DNA of 47,208 nt from UBA4717 sp045577925 (GTDB taxonomy: Bacteria; Bacillota; Clostridia; Oscillospirales; CAG-272). The notes beneath the pieces are model-generated. The model was not told the origin of the DNA and ran no database searches. It saw only the letters and a program-made list of their open reading frames with translations. The DNA lies in NCBI GenBank assembly GCA_045577925.1, contig JAZNJH010000050.1, positions 1 through 47,208 on the forward strand, given 5' to 3'. Each line of letters begins with the position of its first letter. Position 1 is the stretch's first letter. The position numbers were made by a program, and so were the translations under genes. Shown piece after piece: positions 15,755 to 24,855 of this stretch.

Positions 15755-17932
15755 TCACTTATTTGCTCTGCGTTTAAGCGTAATAAATAACTCCGATGAT
15801 TCAAGGTCCACTTTGCCTGTGCGGCCGTTAAGCTCTATCCTGCAAAGCTTTTCGTCTATTGCAAAATAGCTTATAAGCGAAAGCTCACACATAATGTCAA
15901 GCACCACGCGAAGCTTTATGTATTCAAGCTTTTGTTTTGCACGGGCATGTGCGCATATGACGTTATAGTTATAAATACCGTCCTCATACACGTTAGACCT
16001 GAGGTATCTGTATACCGCCGCAAAATCCTCTCTGTCGGGTATCATATCGTAAGATATTTCACCACCGTGGAGCGCAGATCTGTATGCAGACTCTTCCAAA
16101 GCAAGCTTTTCTTCGGATTCTTTTGATAATTTTGCATCTTTTATATGAAGCTGTACGCTGACCTTACCCATGAATTCGTTGAGCTCTGCTGTTGCATAAA
16201 CGTCAATAATATCGCCTATACCAAACTCTAAGTCTGCATAATTCATTCCAAACCAAAGAGCAGTTACAGAATGTTTACCGTCCGAAAGCGAAAGCTTTAC
16301 GTGTTTTCCTTCCTTAAGGGGATATATTTCGTCTATTTTCAAAGACTCAAGAATAAATTTCGGAGCAGGATTTAACTGACCGTACGGCTCAAGCAAATAA
16401 AGCTCTTCTATCTGCCTTCTGTCAAGTTCTCCAATTTTTATCTTAGCATCAGCTTCAAGGCGCTGTTCAGGCCGGGCGTCACTTATTACAGATTTTGCAT
16501 ATTCGTTTATTTTCTTTTTAAACTCATCAAGTCTGCCCCTCTCGACACTAAGTCCTGCGGCAAGCTCATGTCCGCCGAACTTAACGAGTGTATCGCGGGA
16601 AGCATCGAGCGCTTTTACGAGGTCAAGCCCCTTTATGCTTCTGCCCGAGCCCTTTCCTATATCATTCTCTCCCGGCTCATTTCCCGTGTTACCTTCAAAG
16701 GAAATAAGAATACACGGGAGAGCATATCTCTCGCTTATGCGGGAAGCTACTATGCCGACAACTCCGTGATGCCACGTATCGCTGTCAAGCACTATCACTC
16801 TGTCGCAGCTTTCTGCCTGCGACATTTTTTCAAGCGCCTCGTCAAGTATCTTATTTTCTTCCTGCTGGCGAAGCGTATTCATACTGCAAAGCATAGCCGC
16901 TCTGTCTGCGGCATCTGCGCTGCTTTCGCTTATAAAAAGCTCTACCGCTTCTGAGGCATTTGACATTCTTCCAACCGCATTTATACGCGGCGCAAGCGTA
17001 AAGCTGATAAGAGATGCCGTAAGTTTTTTAACATTATCTGCACCGTAATCCACTCCTGCGCAAACGCTGATAAGCTCTCGCGTTCCCACAAAGCGCGGAG
17101 AATTCATATTTGCAAGGCCGGTTTTTACTATCGTCCGGTTTTCGTCCACAAGCGGCATTACGTCCGCAACAGTACCGATGGCAACAAGCTCTCCGTATTT
17201 ATCTGCAAGTATTTTTGATGCTCTTTCAAAACCGGTCTGACTTAAACGCATTTCAAGCGCACATATCAGCTTGAATGCCACACCGACACCGGCAAGCTCC
17301 TTGAAGGGATAGTCACAATCATCTCTTTTAGGATCTACGCACGGTGCGTCGGGCAGGATCATGCGTGAATCCGTGCTTCGACTGCATTCATGATGGTCTG
17401 TAACCACCGTGTCAATACCGAGTTTTTTAGCATATTCTATTTCCTCAACTGCCGTTATACCCGTATCAACCGTTATAATAAGCGTCGAGCCACTGTCATA
17501 CACCTTCTCAATAGCCGTCCGACTCAGGCCGTATCCCTCTCCTATCCTGCACGGTATATAATACGTGCAGTCTTCAAGTCCGCGCGATCTTAAATACATC
17601 AAAAGCATCGAAACAGACGTTACGCCGTCAACGTCATAATCTCCGTACACTGTAACCTTTTCGTGTTTTTCAATCGCTTCAAGTATACGGTCGCATACCA
17701 AAGACATATCCTTCATCAGAAAAGGATCGTGATAGTCTGCTCCTTCACGGATAAATCGGTTTGCCGCTTCAAGACCTGCTTTTCCCGTACGGTCGTATAC
17801 AAGTCCTGCCGTAATGCTTCTTATACCGAGACTTTCAGATATTTGTTCTATTATTTTATTTTCTTCATGAGTATGCTCACTGCATACCCATATTCTGTTT
17901 GGTTGTTTATAACTTTTTTTCAAAGACTGCAT
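15755..17932 (-). CDS. recJ: Single-stranded-DNA-specific exonuclease RecJ
   Basis: The 725-residue nuclease degrades single-stranded DNA 5' to 3' in recombination and repair. DHH-family motifs are visible: VYGDYDVDGVTSVSML (about residues 96-111), TVDTGITA, VVTDHHEC (about 175-182), and the DHHA1 glycine motif FGGHELAAGLSV (about 450-461). An OB-like region follows and then a C-terminal extension of about 150 residues found in Bacillota RecJ. The ATG at 17932 follows GGGAAAG. The N-terminus (about 50 residues before the DHH domain) is ordinary. Confidence 0.95.
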   Translation of the reverse strand: MQSLKKSYKQPNRIWVCSEHTHEENKIIEQISESLGIRSITAGLVYDRTGKAGLEAANRFIREGADYHDPFLMKDMSLVCDRILEAIEKHEKVTVYGDYDVDGVTSVSMLLMYLRSRGLEDCTYYIPCRIGEGYGLSRTAIEKVYDSGSTLIITVDTGITAVEEIEYAKKLGIDTVVTDHHECSRSTDSRMILPDAPCVDPKRDDCDYPFKELAGVGVAFKLICALEMRLSQTGFERASKILADKYGELVAIGTVADVMPLVDENRTIVKTGLANMNSPRFVGTRELISVCAGVDYGADNVKKLTASLISFTLAPRINAVGRMSNASEAVELFISESSADAADRAAMLCSMNTLRQQEENKILDEALEKMSQAESCDRVIVLDSDTWHHGVVGIVASRISERYALPCILISFEGNTGNEPGENDIGKGSGRSIKGLDLVKALDASRDTLVKFGGHELAAGLSVERGRLDEFKKKINEYAKSVISDARPEQRLEADAKIKIGELDRRQIEELYLLEPYGQLNPAPKFILESLKIDEIYPLKEGKHVKLSLSDGKHSVTALWFGMNYADLEFGIGDIIDVYATAELNEFMGKVSVQLHIKDAKLSKESEEKLALEESAYRSALHGGEISYDMIPDREDFAAVYRYLRSNVYEDGIYNYNVICAHARAKQKLEYIKLRVVLDIMCELSLISYFAIDEKLCRIELNGRTGKVDLESSELFITLKRRANK

Positions 17933-17985
17933 TTCATCTTTCCCGCTATATATTCAGGGTTAATATAACCCGTATTATCAAGTTT

Positions 17986-19605
17986 TTAGTCCTGCGGCGC
18001 CCATTTTTCCATTATCGCGAAAGCAACGTTGATTCCGTCAACTGCGGCACTCGTTATTCCGCCTGCATACCCCGCACCCTCTCCACACGGATATAGATTA
18101 TTTATACCAAAGGCAGTATAATCGTCTGTCCTGAGTATCCTCACGGGCGCTGACGTTCTCGTTTCAACACCCGTAAGAAGAGCGCTTTTGTCAGAAAAGC
18201 ATCTCATCTTTTTTGCAAAATCATTAAGTCCCGAAGAGAGCATGTCATTAACATAAGGCGCAAAAAGCTTCTGAATAGGTGAAATTTTTATATTACCGTT
18301 CATGTAAGTCGGCATAACGGCAGTCGGTTCAGACAAGCACCTTTCCTTGCCTTCGAGAAAATCGCCCACCGTCATGCACGGTGCCGCATAGTCTGATCCG
18401 CCAAGCTTATATGCCGCCTTCTCAAGATTTCTCTGATAAGCTATTCCGGCAAGAGGTGTGTTTCCAAAGTCCTCGGGCAATACCGAAACCGCGATCGCCG
18501 CATTTGCATTAAGCCCGTCTCTTTTATATCTGCTCATACCGTTGGTGACAACACCGCCGTCTTCACTTGCCGCGGCAACCACCTCTCCGCCCGGACACAT
18601 GCAGAACGTATATACACCGCGATCTGAGTGCCTGTATGAGAGATTATATTCGCCTGCCGGAAGCCTTGGATCACCGGCATACTCACCGTAAAGCGATTTG
18701 TCAACACTTTTCTGAAAATGTTCAACGCGGACGCCTACCGAAAACGGCTTAGCCGTCATGGTAACTCCGCGTTCATATAACATTTCGTATGTGTCTCTTG
18801 CGCTGTGCCCTATTGCAAGCACAAGAATTGGCGAAGAATATACACTACCGTCTGAAAGCACAGCCTTTTCAAGTCTGCCGTTTTTTACACTTATATCAGA
18901 AAGACGGGTATTATATCTTATTTCTCCACCGAGCTCGCGTATCCTTTCATCAGCCGCTTTGACAACGTCAAACAGTTTATCCGTGCCAACGTGCGGCTTT
19001 GCCATATACAATACCTCTTGAGGCGCGCCAAGCTCGTGCATAGTTTTAAGAACGAACGAGCATTTTGGATCGTTTATTCTCGTAACGAGCTTTCCGTCTG
19101 AAAACGTACCTGCTCCACCGGCGCCAAACTGTATATTGCTCTCTTCAAGCACGTGCGTATTATAAAAACGCTCAACTGCTTTGCGGCGGTTATAAACATC
19201 TGCACCTCGCTCAACAACTATCGGTCTGTATCCGTATTTTGCAAGAATAAGAGCGGCAAACATTCCGCAAGGGCCCATGCCCACTATTATCGGTCTGCTC
19301 TCTATTTTCTCGCTTCCAAGTACGGGGGGAGCTTCATCTTCGCCAAGCAAAACTGCATCTGCCGATAACAGTTTTGCTTTTGACGGAAAAGAGTCAACAA
19401 TTCCTATCACAGAATATATGAAGCTCGGCTTTGAATCCTTCGTCCTGCCTCGTCTGGCATCAACCGATCTTTTGTGTATATGAAGGCTTGATTTATCAAG
19501 CTTGATTCCGGCCTTTTTGGCTTTTATGAAAGCCGCATCAAGCGCCTCTTTTTCATTAACGTCAAAAGGCAGCTTTATGTTTCTGATTATTATTTTGTTT
19601 TCCAT
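17986..19605 (-). CDS. FAD-dependent oxidoreductase, COG2509-type
   Basis: The 539-residue flavoprotein has an N-terminal domain of about 100 residues typical of this group (IIRNIKLPFDVNEKEALDAA, then SLHIHKRSVDARR), a Rossmann FAD fold (IIVGMGPCGMFAALILAKYG, about 107-126), a second nucleotide motif (LVLAIGHSARDTY) and a C-terminal GEGAGYAGGITSAAVDG that closes over FAD. The substrate of the family is unknown. In many clostridia the gene lies between cdaR and glmM; here it follows cdaR by 24 bases but glmM is absent. AAAGG precedes the start. Confidence 0.85.
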   Translation of the reverse strand: MENKIIIRNIKLPFDVNEKEALDAAFIKAKKAGIKLDKSSLHIHKRSVDARRGRTKDSKPSFIYSVIGIVDSFPSKAKLLSADAVLLGEDEAPPVLGSEKIESRPIIVGMGPCGMFAALILAKYGYRPIVVERGADVYNRRKAVERFYNTHVLEESNIQFGAGGAGTFSDGKLVTRINDPKCSFVLKTMHELGAPQEVLYMAKPHVGTDKLFDVVKAADERIRELGGEIRYNTRLSDISVKNGRLEKAVLSDGSVYSSPILVLAIGHSARDTYEMLYERGVTMTAKPFSVGVRVEHFQKSVDKSLYGEYAGDPRLPAGEYNLSYRHSDRGVYTFCMCPGGEVVAAASEDGGVVTNGMSRYKRDGLNANAAIAVSVLPEDFGNTPLAGIAYQRNLEKAAYKLGGSDYAAPCMTVGDFLEGKERCLSEPTAVMPTYMNGNIKISPIQKLFAPYVNDMLSSGLNDFAKKMRCFSDKSALLTGVETRTSAPVRILRTDDYTAFGINNLYPCGEGAGYAGGITSAAVDGINVAFAIMEKWAPQD

Positions 19606-19629
19606 AACTACTGCCTTTCAACTTTAATC

Positions 19630-20895
19630 TTACTTTATGTCAAACTCAAGCGTATATTCGCCTATCTCGTATACCGAGGACGAAAGGCTGTTGGGAAGTA
19701 CGATCTTAACAGGCACGCTTACACGTCCCGATGCCTTCGCATAGTAACTGAGATCTGCTTCAAGAGAAACATTTGATTCGCTAACAAGCGCAAGCGAGCC
19801 GGATCCACCGCGAAGCGTTACGTTTACACTGTCGCGTGCTATGCTGTAATTAAGCCCATCGGGATTTTTTACCGTGATGTTTTTAACGTTTATCTCACGC
19901 GTGCTGACACCGATCTGGTTTATCGTAACCGTTGCACTGTCTACTCCGTATACGCTCTCTATACCGTCGGGCAACTCAATAATTGCCGTTCTTGACGTTG
20001 TTGTCGCGCTGATCGTCTTTTCATCAATCGTCGTTATGTGAAGTGTATTTATTTTATCAAGCTCGGTAGGGTCGCCTTTGATCCTTATACTTGAAGGCTC
20101 AATGGTTATCTTCGAGTTCTTTTCGTTAAAATAGCCGTGCTTGAATTCAACCGCAAGGTCAACTTCCTTTTCGGTGTATACCGGAACAACTACCGTAACG
20201 TCGCTTTGGGTAGTTTTGACATACGGGTTGGTTACCGGAGTGCTGCCTGCATACAGTACTATGCTTCCGGTTGTCGTTACCGTCTTTGTAAGCTTTCCGA
20301 CGTCAACGGTTACCTGCGCATGCGTGATCTGGGACAGCACGTCTGCAGGTCCTGTCACGGTTACCGTCTCTATATCAGCCTCTGGTGTGCCGAGCAGGTA
20401 GTTGGATTCTATCATGTATACCGGATTTATTCTTATCTCCACGTTTTTCGAAGAGCGTTTGTCAACGTATACGTCAACGTAATTTGCAGATAACTCCTTA
20501 ACGCTGACACCACCCGGAGCAGAAACCCGAAGATCAAGAGAATACGTTCCTGCCGTTTCTATCTGCGAAAGATCAACGTAGGCAGATATATCGTCTGCAT
20601 CTATACGGCTGAGCTCACTGCGTGTTCCCGAAAGAGTTACGTCTACGTTATAATCGTATCCGCTTATAACCGTCATTCCGTATTCATCCTCAAGCGTGTC
20701 AACACTCATAAGCTTCACGGGAATAGACGCAAAGCGCGTATCCTCAATTATCGTTTGCGAGCTTACGGCATAAAACCATATAAGCATCGCTCCAACAAGG
20801 CAAAGTATGCGCGCTCCGGTATCGTTTTTCTTATTTACCGGCTTGTTCTGATTCTTATTTTCTTCAACTGTATTGTTCTTCTGAGATTCGTTCAT
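19630..20895 (-). CDS. cdaR: CdaR (YbbR-domain) regulator of diadenylate cyclase
   Basis: This 421-residue membrane-anchored protein has one N-terminal membrane helix (RILCLVGAMLIWFYAVSS) followed by about four YbbR repeats of around 80 residues exposed outside the cell (recurring V..P..V.V.G patterns such as TVTGPADVLSQI, RIKGDPTELDKI). CdaR binds and modulates CdaA, the c-di-AMP synthase. The open frame continues 68 codons upstream into cdaA; I chose the ATG at 20895 because it gives the normal short cytoplasmic tail and sits 56 bases after the cdaA stop. SD is modest (AGGGT). Confidence 0.9.
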   Translation of the reverse strand: MNESQKNNTVEENKNQNKPVNKKNDTGARILCLVGAMLIWFYAVSSQTIIEDTRFASIPVKLMSVDTLEDEYGMTVISGYDYNVDVTLSGTRSELSRIDADDISAYVDLSQIETAGTYSLDLRVSAPGGVSVKELSANYVDVYVDKRSSKNVEIRINPVYMIESNYLLGTPEADIETVTVTGPADVLSQITHAQVTVDVGKLTKTVTTTGSIVLYAGSTPVTNPYVKTTQSDVTVVVPVYTEKEVDLAVEFKHGYFNEKNSKITIEPSSIRIKGDPTELDKINTLHITTIDEKTISATTTSRTAIIELPDGIESVYGVDSATVTINQIGVSTREINVKNITVKNPDGLNYSIARDSVNVTLRGGSGSLALVSESNVSLEADLSYYAKASGRVSVPVKIVLPNSLSSSVYEIGEYTLEFDIK

Positions 20896-20950
20896 TTTAT
20901 GACCGTACCCTTTTTGTATATTTCTTGCCTGCCAATCTGTTGTCAAGATA

Positions 20951-21835
20951 TTACTTACTATTTTTTTCTTTTCGGTTTTTATGAAGTATATTCTTAAACT
21001 GTTTCTTGCGTGAGCTTGTTTCCTCTTCTGTAACAAGTTCACCTTCAAGGAACTTTTTGAGAGTCTGATAACTGTAATTCGTTGTAAGCTTTCCGTCAAG
21101 CGCCGTTGATATGGTTCCCGTTTCTTCAGACACGATCACAACAACCGCATCACTGTTTTCACTCATGCCTATTCCGGCTCTGTGACGTGTACCAAGATCC
21201 CTTATGATTTCAGGATTTGACGAAAGCGGCAAAAAGCATCCTGCCGCACAGATACGTCCGTCACGCACAACAACTGCACCATCGTGAAGAGGCGCCTTGT
21301 TATAAAATATATTTTTGATGAGAAAGGGGTCTACCTTTGCATCAATAACTGTACCTGTCTTTATTATGTCGCCAATTTTCGTGTTGCGCTCTATAACTAT
21401 AAGCGCTCCTGTTTTTTCAAGGGACATATCGCAAACTGCTGACGTTACGGCTACTATGAGCTCGCGTGTATCGTCCATATTTTCCTGCCTGTCGCCAATC
21501 TTAAGCGTTCTGAAAGGCTCAGCGCCCATTTTTTCAAGTGCGCTTCTAAGCTCCGGCTGAAAAACTATAATAAGTGCTATGATTCCTACCTGGAAAACGT
21601 TCTCCATTATAAAGCTCATAGCATACATGTTCGTGATCTCGCTTATCATCATAAACAAAACAAGCAGCACTACACCAAGGGCAAGTCTGCCCGCCCTTCT
21701 GTCACGAATAAATCTGTACACATAGTACAAAAGAACCGACACTATAACAACGTCGATAATGTCTATTATTCTGATCCCCGATAAAACCGCAACAACAAAT
21801 GAAACAGCTTCTCTCATCGACTGTACTATATTCAC
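20951..21835 (-). CDS. cdaA: Diadenylate cyclase CdaA (c-di-AMP synthase)
   Basis: The 294-residue enzyme has three N-terminal membrane helices (about residues 25-85) and a cytosolic DAC domain with the catalytic LHDGAVVV (Asp-Gly-Ala) and TRHRAGIGMSE motifs. It condenses two ATP to c-di-AMP, an essential messenger for potassium and osmotic homeostasis in Bacillota. Translation starts at GTG with a strong AAGGAGGGG five bases upstream. It heads a long minus-strand gene array and has a clear promoter. The cdaA-cdaR pair is conserved. Confidence 0.95.
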   Translation of the reverse strand: MNIVQSMREAVSFVVAVLSGIRIIDIIDVVIVSVLLYYVYRFIRDRRAGRLALGVVLLVLFMMISEITNMYAMSFIMENVFQVGIIALIIVFQPELRSALEKMGAEPFRTLKIGDRQENMDDTRELIVAVTSAVCDMSLEKTGALIVIERNTKIGDIIKTGTVIDAKVDPFLIKNIFYNKAPLHDGAVVVRDGRICAAGCFLPLSSNPEIIRDLGTRHRAGIGMSENSDAVVVIVSEETGTISTALDGKLTTNYSYQTLKKFLEGELVTEEETSSRKKQFKNILHKNRKEKNSK

Positions 21836-21890
21836 GATGACCCCTCCTTCTCAATAGCAATTTGCATTAAATTTATAGTTAGTTATTATA

Positions 21891-21919
21891 ATTATATCAT
21901 ACATATAAACAAATTTCAA
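21891..21919 (-). promoter_or_regulatory. Sigma-A promoter of cdaA
   Basis: Minus strand: TTGAAA (21919-21914), 17-base spacer, TATAAT (21896-21891), with extended TGA before the -10. It lies about 55 bases before the GTG start. Confidence 0.82.
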
Positions 21920-21968
21920 ATATAATCTATGAATTTTTTTATTTAATACAAACGCTTTGATAATCCAA

Positions 21969-21999
21969 GGAATATTTTCTGCGTTCAAGAAAATGTTCC
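21969..21999. repeat. Inverted repeat upstream of the cdaA promoter
   Basis: GGAATATTTTCT (21969-21980) pairs with AGAAAATGTTCC (21988-21999), twelve bases with one mismatch and a seven-base spacer. It lies about 50 bases upstream of the -35 and could be a regulator site. The rest of the 278-base gap is AT-rich and has no ORF. Confidence 0.4.
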
Positions 22000-22070
22000 G
22001 TAATATTTAATCCAAATTATTAAAAAATAAGTTGTTTTTAGTGTTGTTTTTCCGCTGTTTTCAAAACAAA

Positions 22071-22104
22071 AAACCGCACCCGGACTTCCGGTGCGGTTTT
22101 TTTA
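22071..22104. terminator. Bidirectional intrinsic terminator
   Basis: AAACCGCACCCGGA and TCCGGTGCGGTTT pair over 13 bases with one bulge. T runs follow in both directions. It ends the orphan P-loop gene on the minus strand. Confidence 0.85.
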
Positions 22105-22113
22105 CACAAGTAC

Positions 22114-23190
22114 TCAATCGAATATCTTTTTTATCAGCTCTTTGGTATACTCTTCTTTTGCATCGAAATTCATTGCGGATATATAGATATCCTCAAGGCC
22201 CCGGTGAAGAGCGGTTATGTTTTTCATAGTGTCGATAGCACAAGTGCACATAATATCAGCACACTTTCCGATATAGCGCGCCCTTTGCCTGATTTCTTTG
22301 TATATATCACGCTCAAAAAATCGCTCTGTATTTATAATCAGGTCATCATAGACGGGGCCATGTTCCTTCGCAAGTGTTACAGACACCTTACTGTTTGTAA
22401 AATAAAGTCCGTTTACCTTTTTTGTATCAATCGGATCGTAAGAAATCACCATACCGATCCCTCTAAAACGGGCAGCGTTAATTATAGCATCAAAAACAAC
22501 GTGCGAAATACGGAAGGGATCTTTCACAACGAAATGTGTGTCTGCGCCAAGGTAAAAGCTATCAAGATTTATTCTTCCAAGGCTGCTTACCGTTTGGGTA
22601 AGCCTTATCCTTTCACACGGATTTTCGGAATACAAAAATCTTTTGCAAAACCTTTCTGCCCACAAGTTAAGCTTTTCGCTTTTTATCCCCCCTGAGAGAA
22701 TGCTGTCGCGTATTGCTTCAAGCTTGCCCGATACGGAAAGATAAGAATATGCGCTTTTGTAAAGCCTTTTCTTCTCTTTTATAAGCTCGCATATCTCATC
22801 TCGTCGTTCTCTGAGAATACGATTGTTCCAAAACGCTCCAAGATTAATTATCTCATCAAAGCATCCGGGAAGACTCGGCTCACACACGTGCGGAGAAGTA
22901 CCGTCTATAATACCGATTTTTCTTTCTGTAAGAATTATTCCGTCAAGGCTTTTCGGATCGGATGAACAATAAAAATACTCAACCCTCTCTCCGCGCTTCT
23001 TGGCTTCAAGTGCCACCTCTCTCATAAGACTGCTTTTGCCGCATCCGCTGCCACCCTTGATTATGTAGAGAAAATCAAGCTCTTCGGGAGAAAAAATTTT
23101 ATCAAAAAATGAAATGAAGCCGTCACGCGAATTGGCGGCGGCAAAATAAGAGTTCTCACTGTAATCTGCAATCGTCATACTTTTCTCCAT
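22114..23190 (-). CDS. Conserved P-loop ATPase, PRK06851-like, unknown function
   Basis: This 358-residue protein has Walker A KGGSGCGKSSL near residue 44, then a segment VEYFYCSSDPKSLDGIILTE and IGIIDGTSPHVCEPSLPG (about 75-115) that resemble the P-loop proteins annotated in clostridia as PRK06851-like. No transmembrane segment is seen. There is no fused domain to name a substrate. It is monocistronic: a terminator ends it, and the upstream dac operon has its own terminator at 23277. Nucleotide kinase or an assembly ATPase are both possible. I assign no function. Confidence 0.6.
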   Translation of the reverse strand: MEKSMTIADYSENSYFAAANSRDGFISFFDKIFSPEELDFLYIIKGGSGCGKSSLMREVALEAKKRGERVEYFYCSSDPKSLDGIILTERKIGIIDGTSPHVCEPSLPGCFDEIINLGAFWNNRILRERRDEICELIKEKKRLYKSAYSYLSVSGKLEAIRDSILSGGIKSEKLNLWAERFCKRFLYSENPCERIRLTQTVSSLGRINLDSFYLGADTHFVVKDPFRISHVVFDAIINAARFRGIGMVISYDPIDTKKVNGLYFTNSKVSVTLAKEHGPVYDDLIINTERFFERDIYKEIRQRARYIGKCADIMCTCAIDTMKNITALHRGLEDIYISAMNFDAKEEYTKELIKKIFD

Positions 23191-23276
23191 GTCGGATTTA
23201 CCGATCTATATAAATAGCGGAGTTATCTGCTCCGTCTGTTACAGTTTATGACATATACGCAGATCTTGACATAAAA

Positions 23277-23299
23277 AACCTCCCTTTTTGGGGAGGTTT
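23277..23299 (-). terminator. Intrinsic terminator of the htpG-to-dac gene array
   Basis: Minus strand AAACCTCCCC-AAAA-GGGAGGTTTTTT: an eight-base GC-rich stem and a T6 tract five bases past the carboxypeptidase stop codon. Confidence 0.85.
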
Positions 23300-23303
23300 G
23301 GTT

Positions 23304-24269
23304 TTATTTTATCAAATTATACAGATACATAGTATCATCGACCTGATACTGAGGTGTTCTGTGCGTCCCCGCGACACCCAGCACAATTGCCGCGTACTTC
23401 TCATCGTCTTTTTCGGCATACGTTGCAAGGCATAATCCTGCATCATATGTAAAGCCTGTTTTCCCGCCGAGTATCACGGCTTCTTCGGGTGCTTTTTCGC
23501 CTATTTTGGCAAAAACCGTACTTTTCATCGTAAAGCCGACGGGGTGCTTGTTGGTCGGCGCGACCTTATAGCTGTCTTTACTTACTATCTCACAAAACGT
23601 TTTGTTTTCAACAGCGTACATTAGTATCTCTGCAAGTTCACTTGCATTGGAATAATGGTCTTTATCGTCAAAGCCGTATATATTCTCAAAATGCGTGTTT
23701 GAAAGACCCATTTCAAGAGCCTTCTGGTTCATCATATCAACAAACTTTGCCTCACTGCCCGCCACGTGTACTGCAGCTGCAGCCGCCGCTTCGGCACCCG
23801 ATGGTAACATTATACCGTGAAGAAGATCAAGAAGTGTCACCTTCTCGTCGGGCTCAAAGCCTGCCATTGATGCGCCCTCACTGTACAGCTTGTTATAAAC
23901 GTTTGCAGGAACGCTTACGCTTATATCTAGATCGTCAGAGTTTTCGAGGATGACTATCGCCGTCATTATCTTTGTCAGCGAAGCGGGGCTCACCCTCTCT
24001 TCGCTGAATTTTTCCGCTATAACACTTCGCGTATCCACACTGCACAGATATGCGTTTCTGGCATACAGTTCATCATCAAGCCACACGGATACGCTTTTCG
24101 GGTCAAGCTTATCAGAATTAAAACTTTGAAAAGTCGTAACATCGGGCAGGGGCGAGCTGTTTAAATACATCGGTATACTTTTTGGCATAAGTATTAAGAA
24201 GCTCAGCAGTGCCGATATAAGTCCGCAAAGATATAATATCTTAAATCGTTTTTCAGCTCTGTTTTTCAT
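23304..24269 (-). CDS. D-alanyl-D-alanine carboxypeptidase, S11 family
   Basis: The 321-residue penicillin-binding protein has an N-terminal hydrophobic segment (ILYLCGLISALLSFLILM, signal peptide or anchor) and the catalytic motif SLTK (in SPASLTKIMTA), followed by SGA where most S11 enzymes have SGN (LPSGAEAAAAA), and KTG (GGKTGFT). It trims the terminal D-Ala of peptidoglycan stem peptides. The ATG at 24269 is preferred; a TTG five codons earlier is possible. Either start overlaps the NUDIX gene, so translation is coupled. The clear role is cell wall maturation; a sporulation role like DacF/DacB is not shown. Confidence 0.85.
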   Translation of the reverse strand: MKNRAEKRFKILYLCGLISALLSFLILMPKSIPMYLNSSPLPDVTTFQSFNSDKLDPKSVSVWLDDELYARNAYLCSVDTRSVIAEKFSEERVSPASLTKIMTAIVILENSDDLDISVSVPANVYNKLYSEGASMAGFEPDEKVTLLDLLHGIMLPSGAEAAAAAAVHVAGSEAKFVDMMNQKALEMGLSNTHFENIYGFDDKDHYSNASELAEILMYAVENKTFCEIVSKDSYKVAPTNKHPVGFTMKSTVFAKIGEKAPEEAVILGGKTGFTYDAGLCLATYAEKDDEKYAAIVLGVAGTHRTPQYQVDDTMYLYNLIK

Positions 24270-24810
24270 TAAACATTTTATCAACCTTCAAAGCCGCATA
24301 AAGCGTTTTACCGTCGGCGATCTCTCCGTTCATGATTTTATCGACGAGCGTGTCCAGTGGCATTTTTATCACGTTTAAAAATTCGTCGCGGTCAAGCTCT
24401 TGCTTGCCTGCTTCAAGATCCTGAGCAAGATACACGTATATAGTTTCGCCGATTATCGCGGCACTTCCTATAAACTCGCCAAGGAAAGTGATCTTATTGG
24501 TGGTAAAGCCCGTTTCCTCGCGAAGCTCGCGCTTTGCGGCTTCAAGAGGGTCTTCGTCGGGGGTATCAAGCTTACCCGCAGGAATTTCGGTCATCACACG
24601 CGAAAACGGATAGCGGTACTGATTAACGAGATAAACGTTGCCATCTTCGTCAACAGGAATAACCGCAACGGCACCGTTATGTTTTAAATATTCTCGTGTA
24701 GAATGAGAGCCGTCGGGTAATTCAACCTCGTCAATAAACAAATTGGCCACGACTCCGCGAAAGAGCTCCTTTGAATTTACAGTCGTTTCCTTCAAGTTTT
24801 CAAAATTCAT
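24253..24810 (-). CDS. NUDIX hydrolase, ADP-ribose pyrophosphatase-like
   Basis: The 185-residue enzyme contains a complete Nudix box: G-x5-E-x7-REETGFT beginning at residue 98 (PLEAAKRELREETGFTTNKI). Preceding VYLVNQYRYPFSRVMTEIPAG is typical of ADP-sugar pyrophosphatases, which hydrolyse ADP-ribose to AMP and ribose-5-phosphate. In Bacillus the homologue is NudF. It starts 45 bases after the phosphoglucomutase stop and overlaps the carboxypeptidase start. Confidence 0.9.
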   Translation of the reverse strand: MNFENLKETTVNSKELFRGVVANLFIDEVELPDGSHSTREYLKHNGAVAVIPVDEDGNVYLVNQYRYPFSRVMTEIPAGKLDTPDEDPLEAAKRELREETGFTTNKITFLGEFIGSAAIIGETIYVYLAQDLEAGKQELDRDEFLNVIKMPLDTLVDKIMNGEIADGKTLYAALKVDKMFNEKQS

Positions 24811-24855
24811 AATAGTTACACCCTTTAAGTTAAAGAACTTATATTAAAACAGCGC

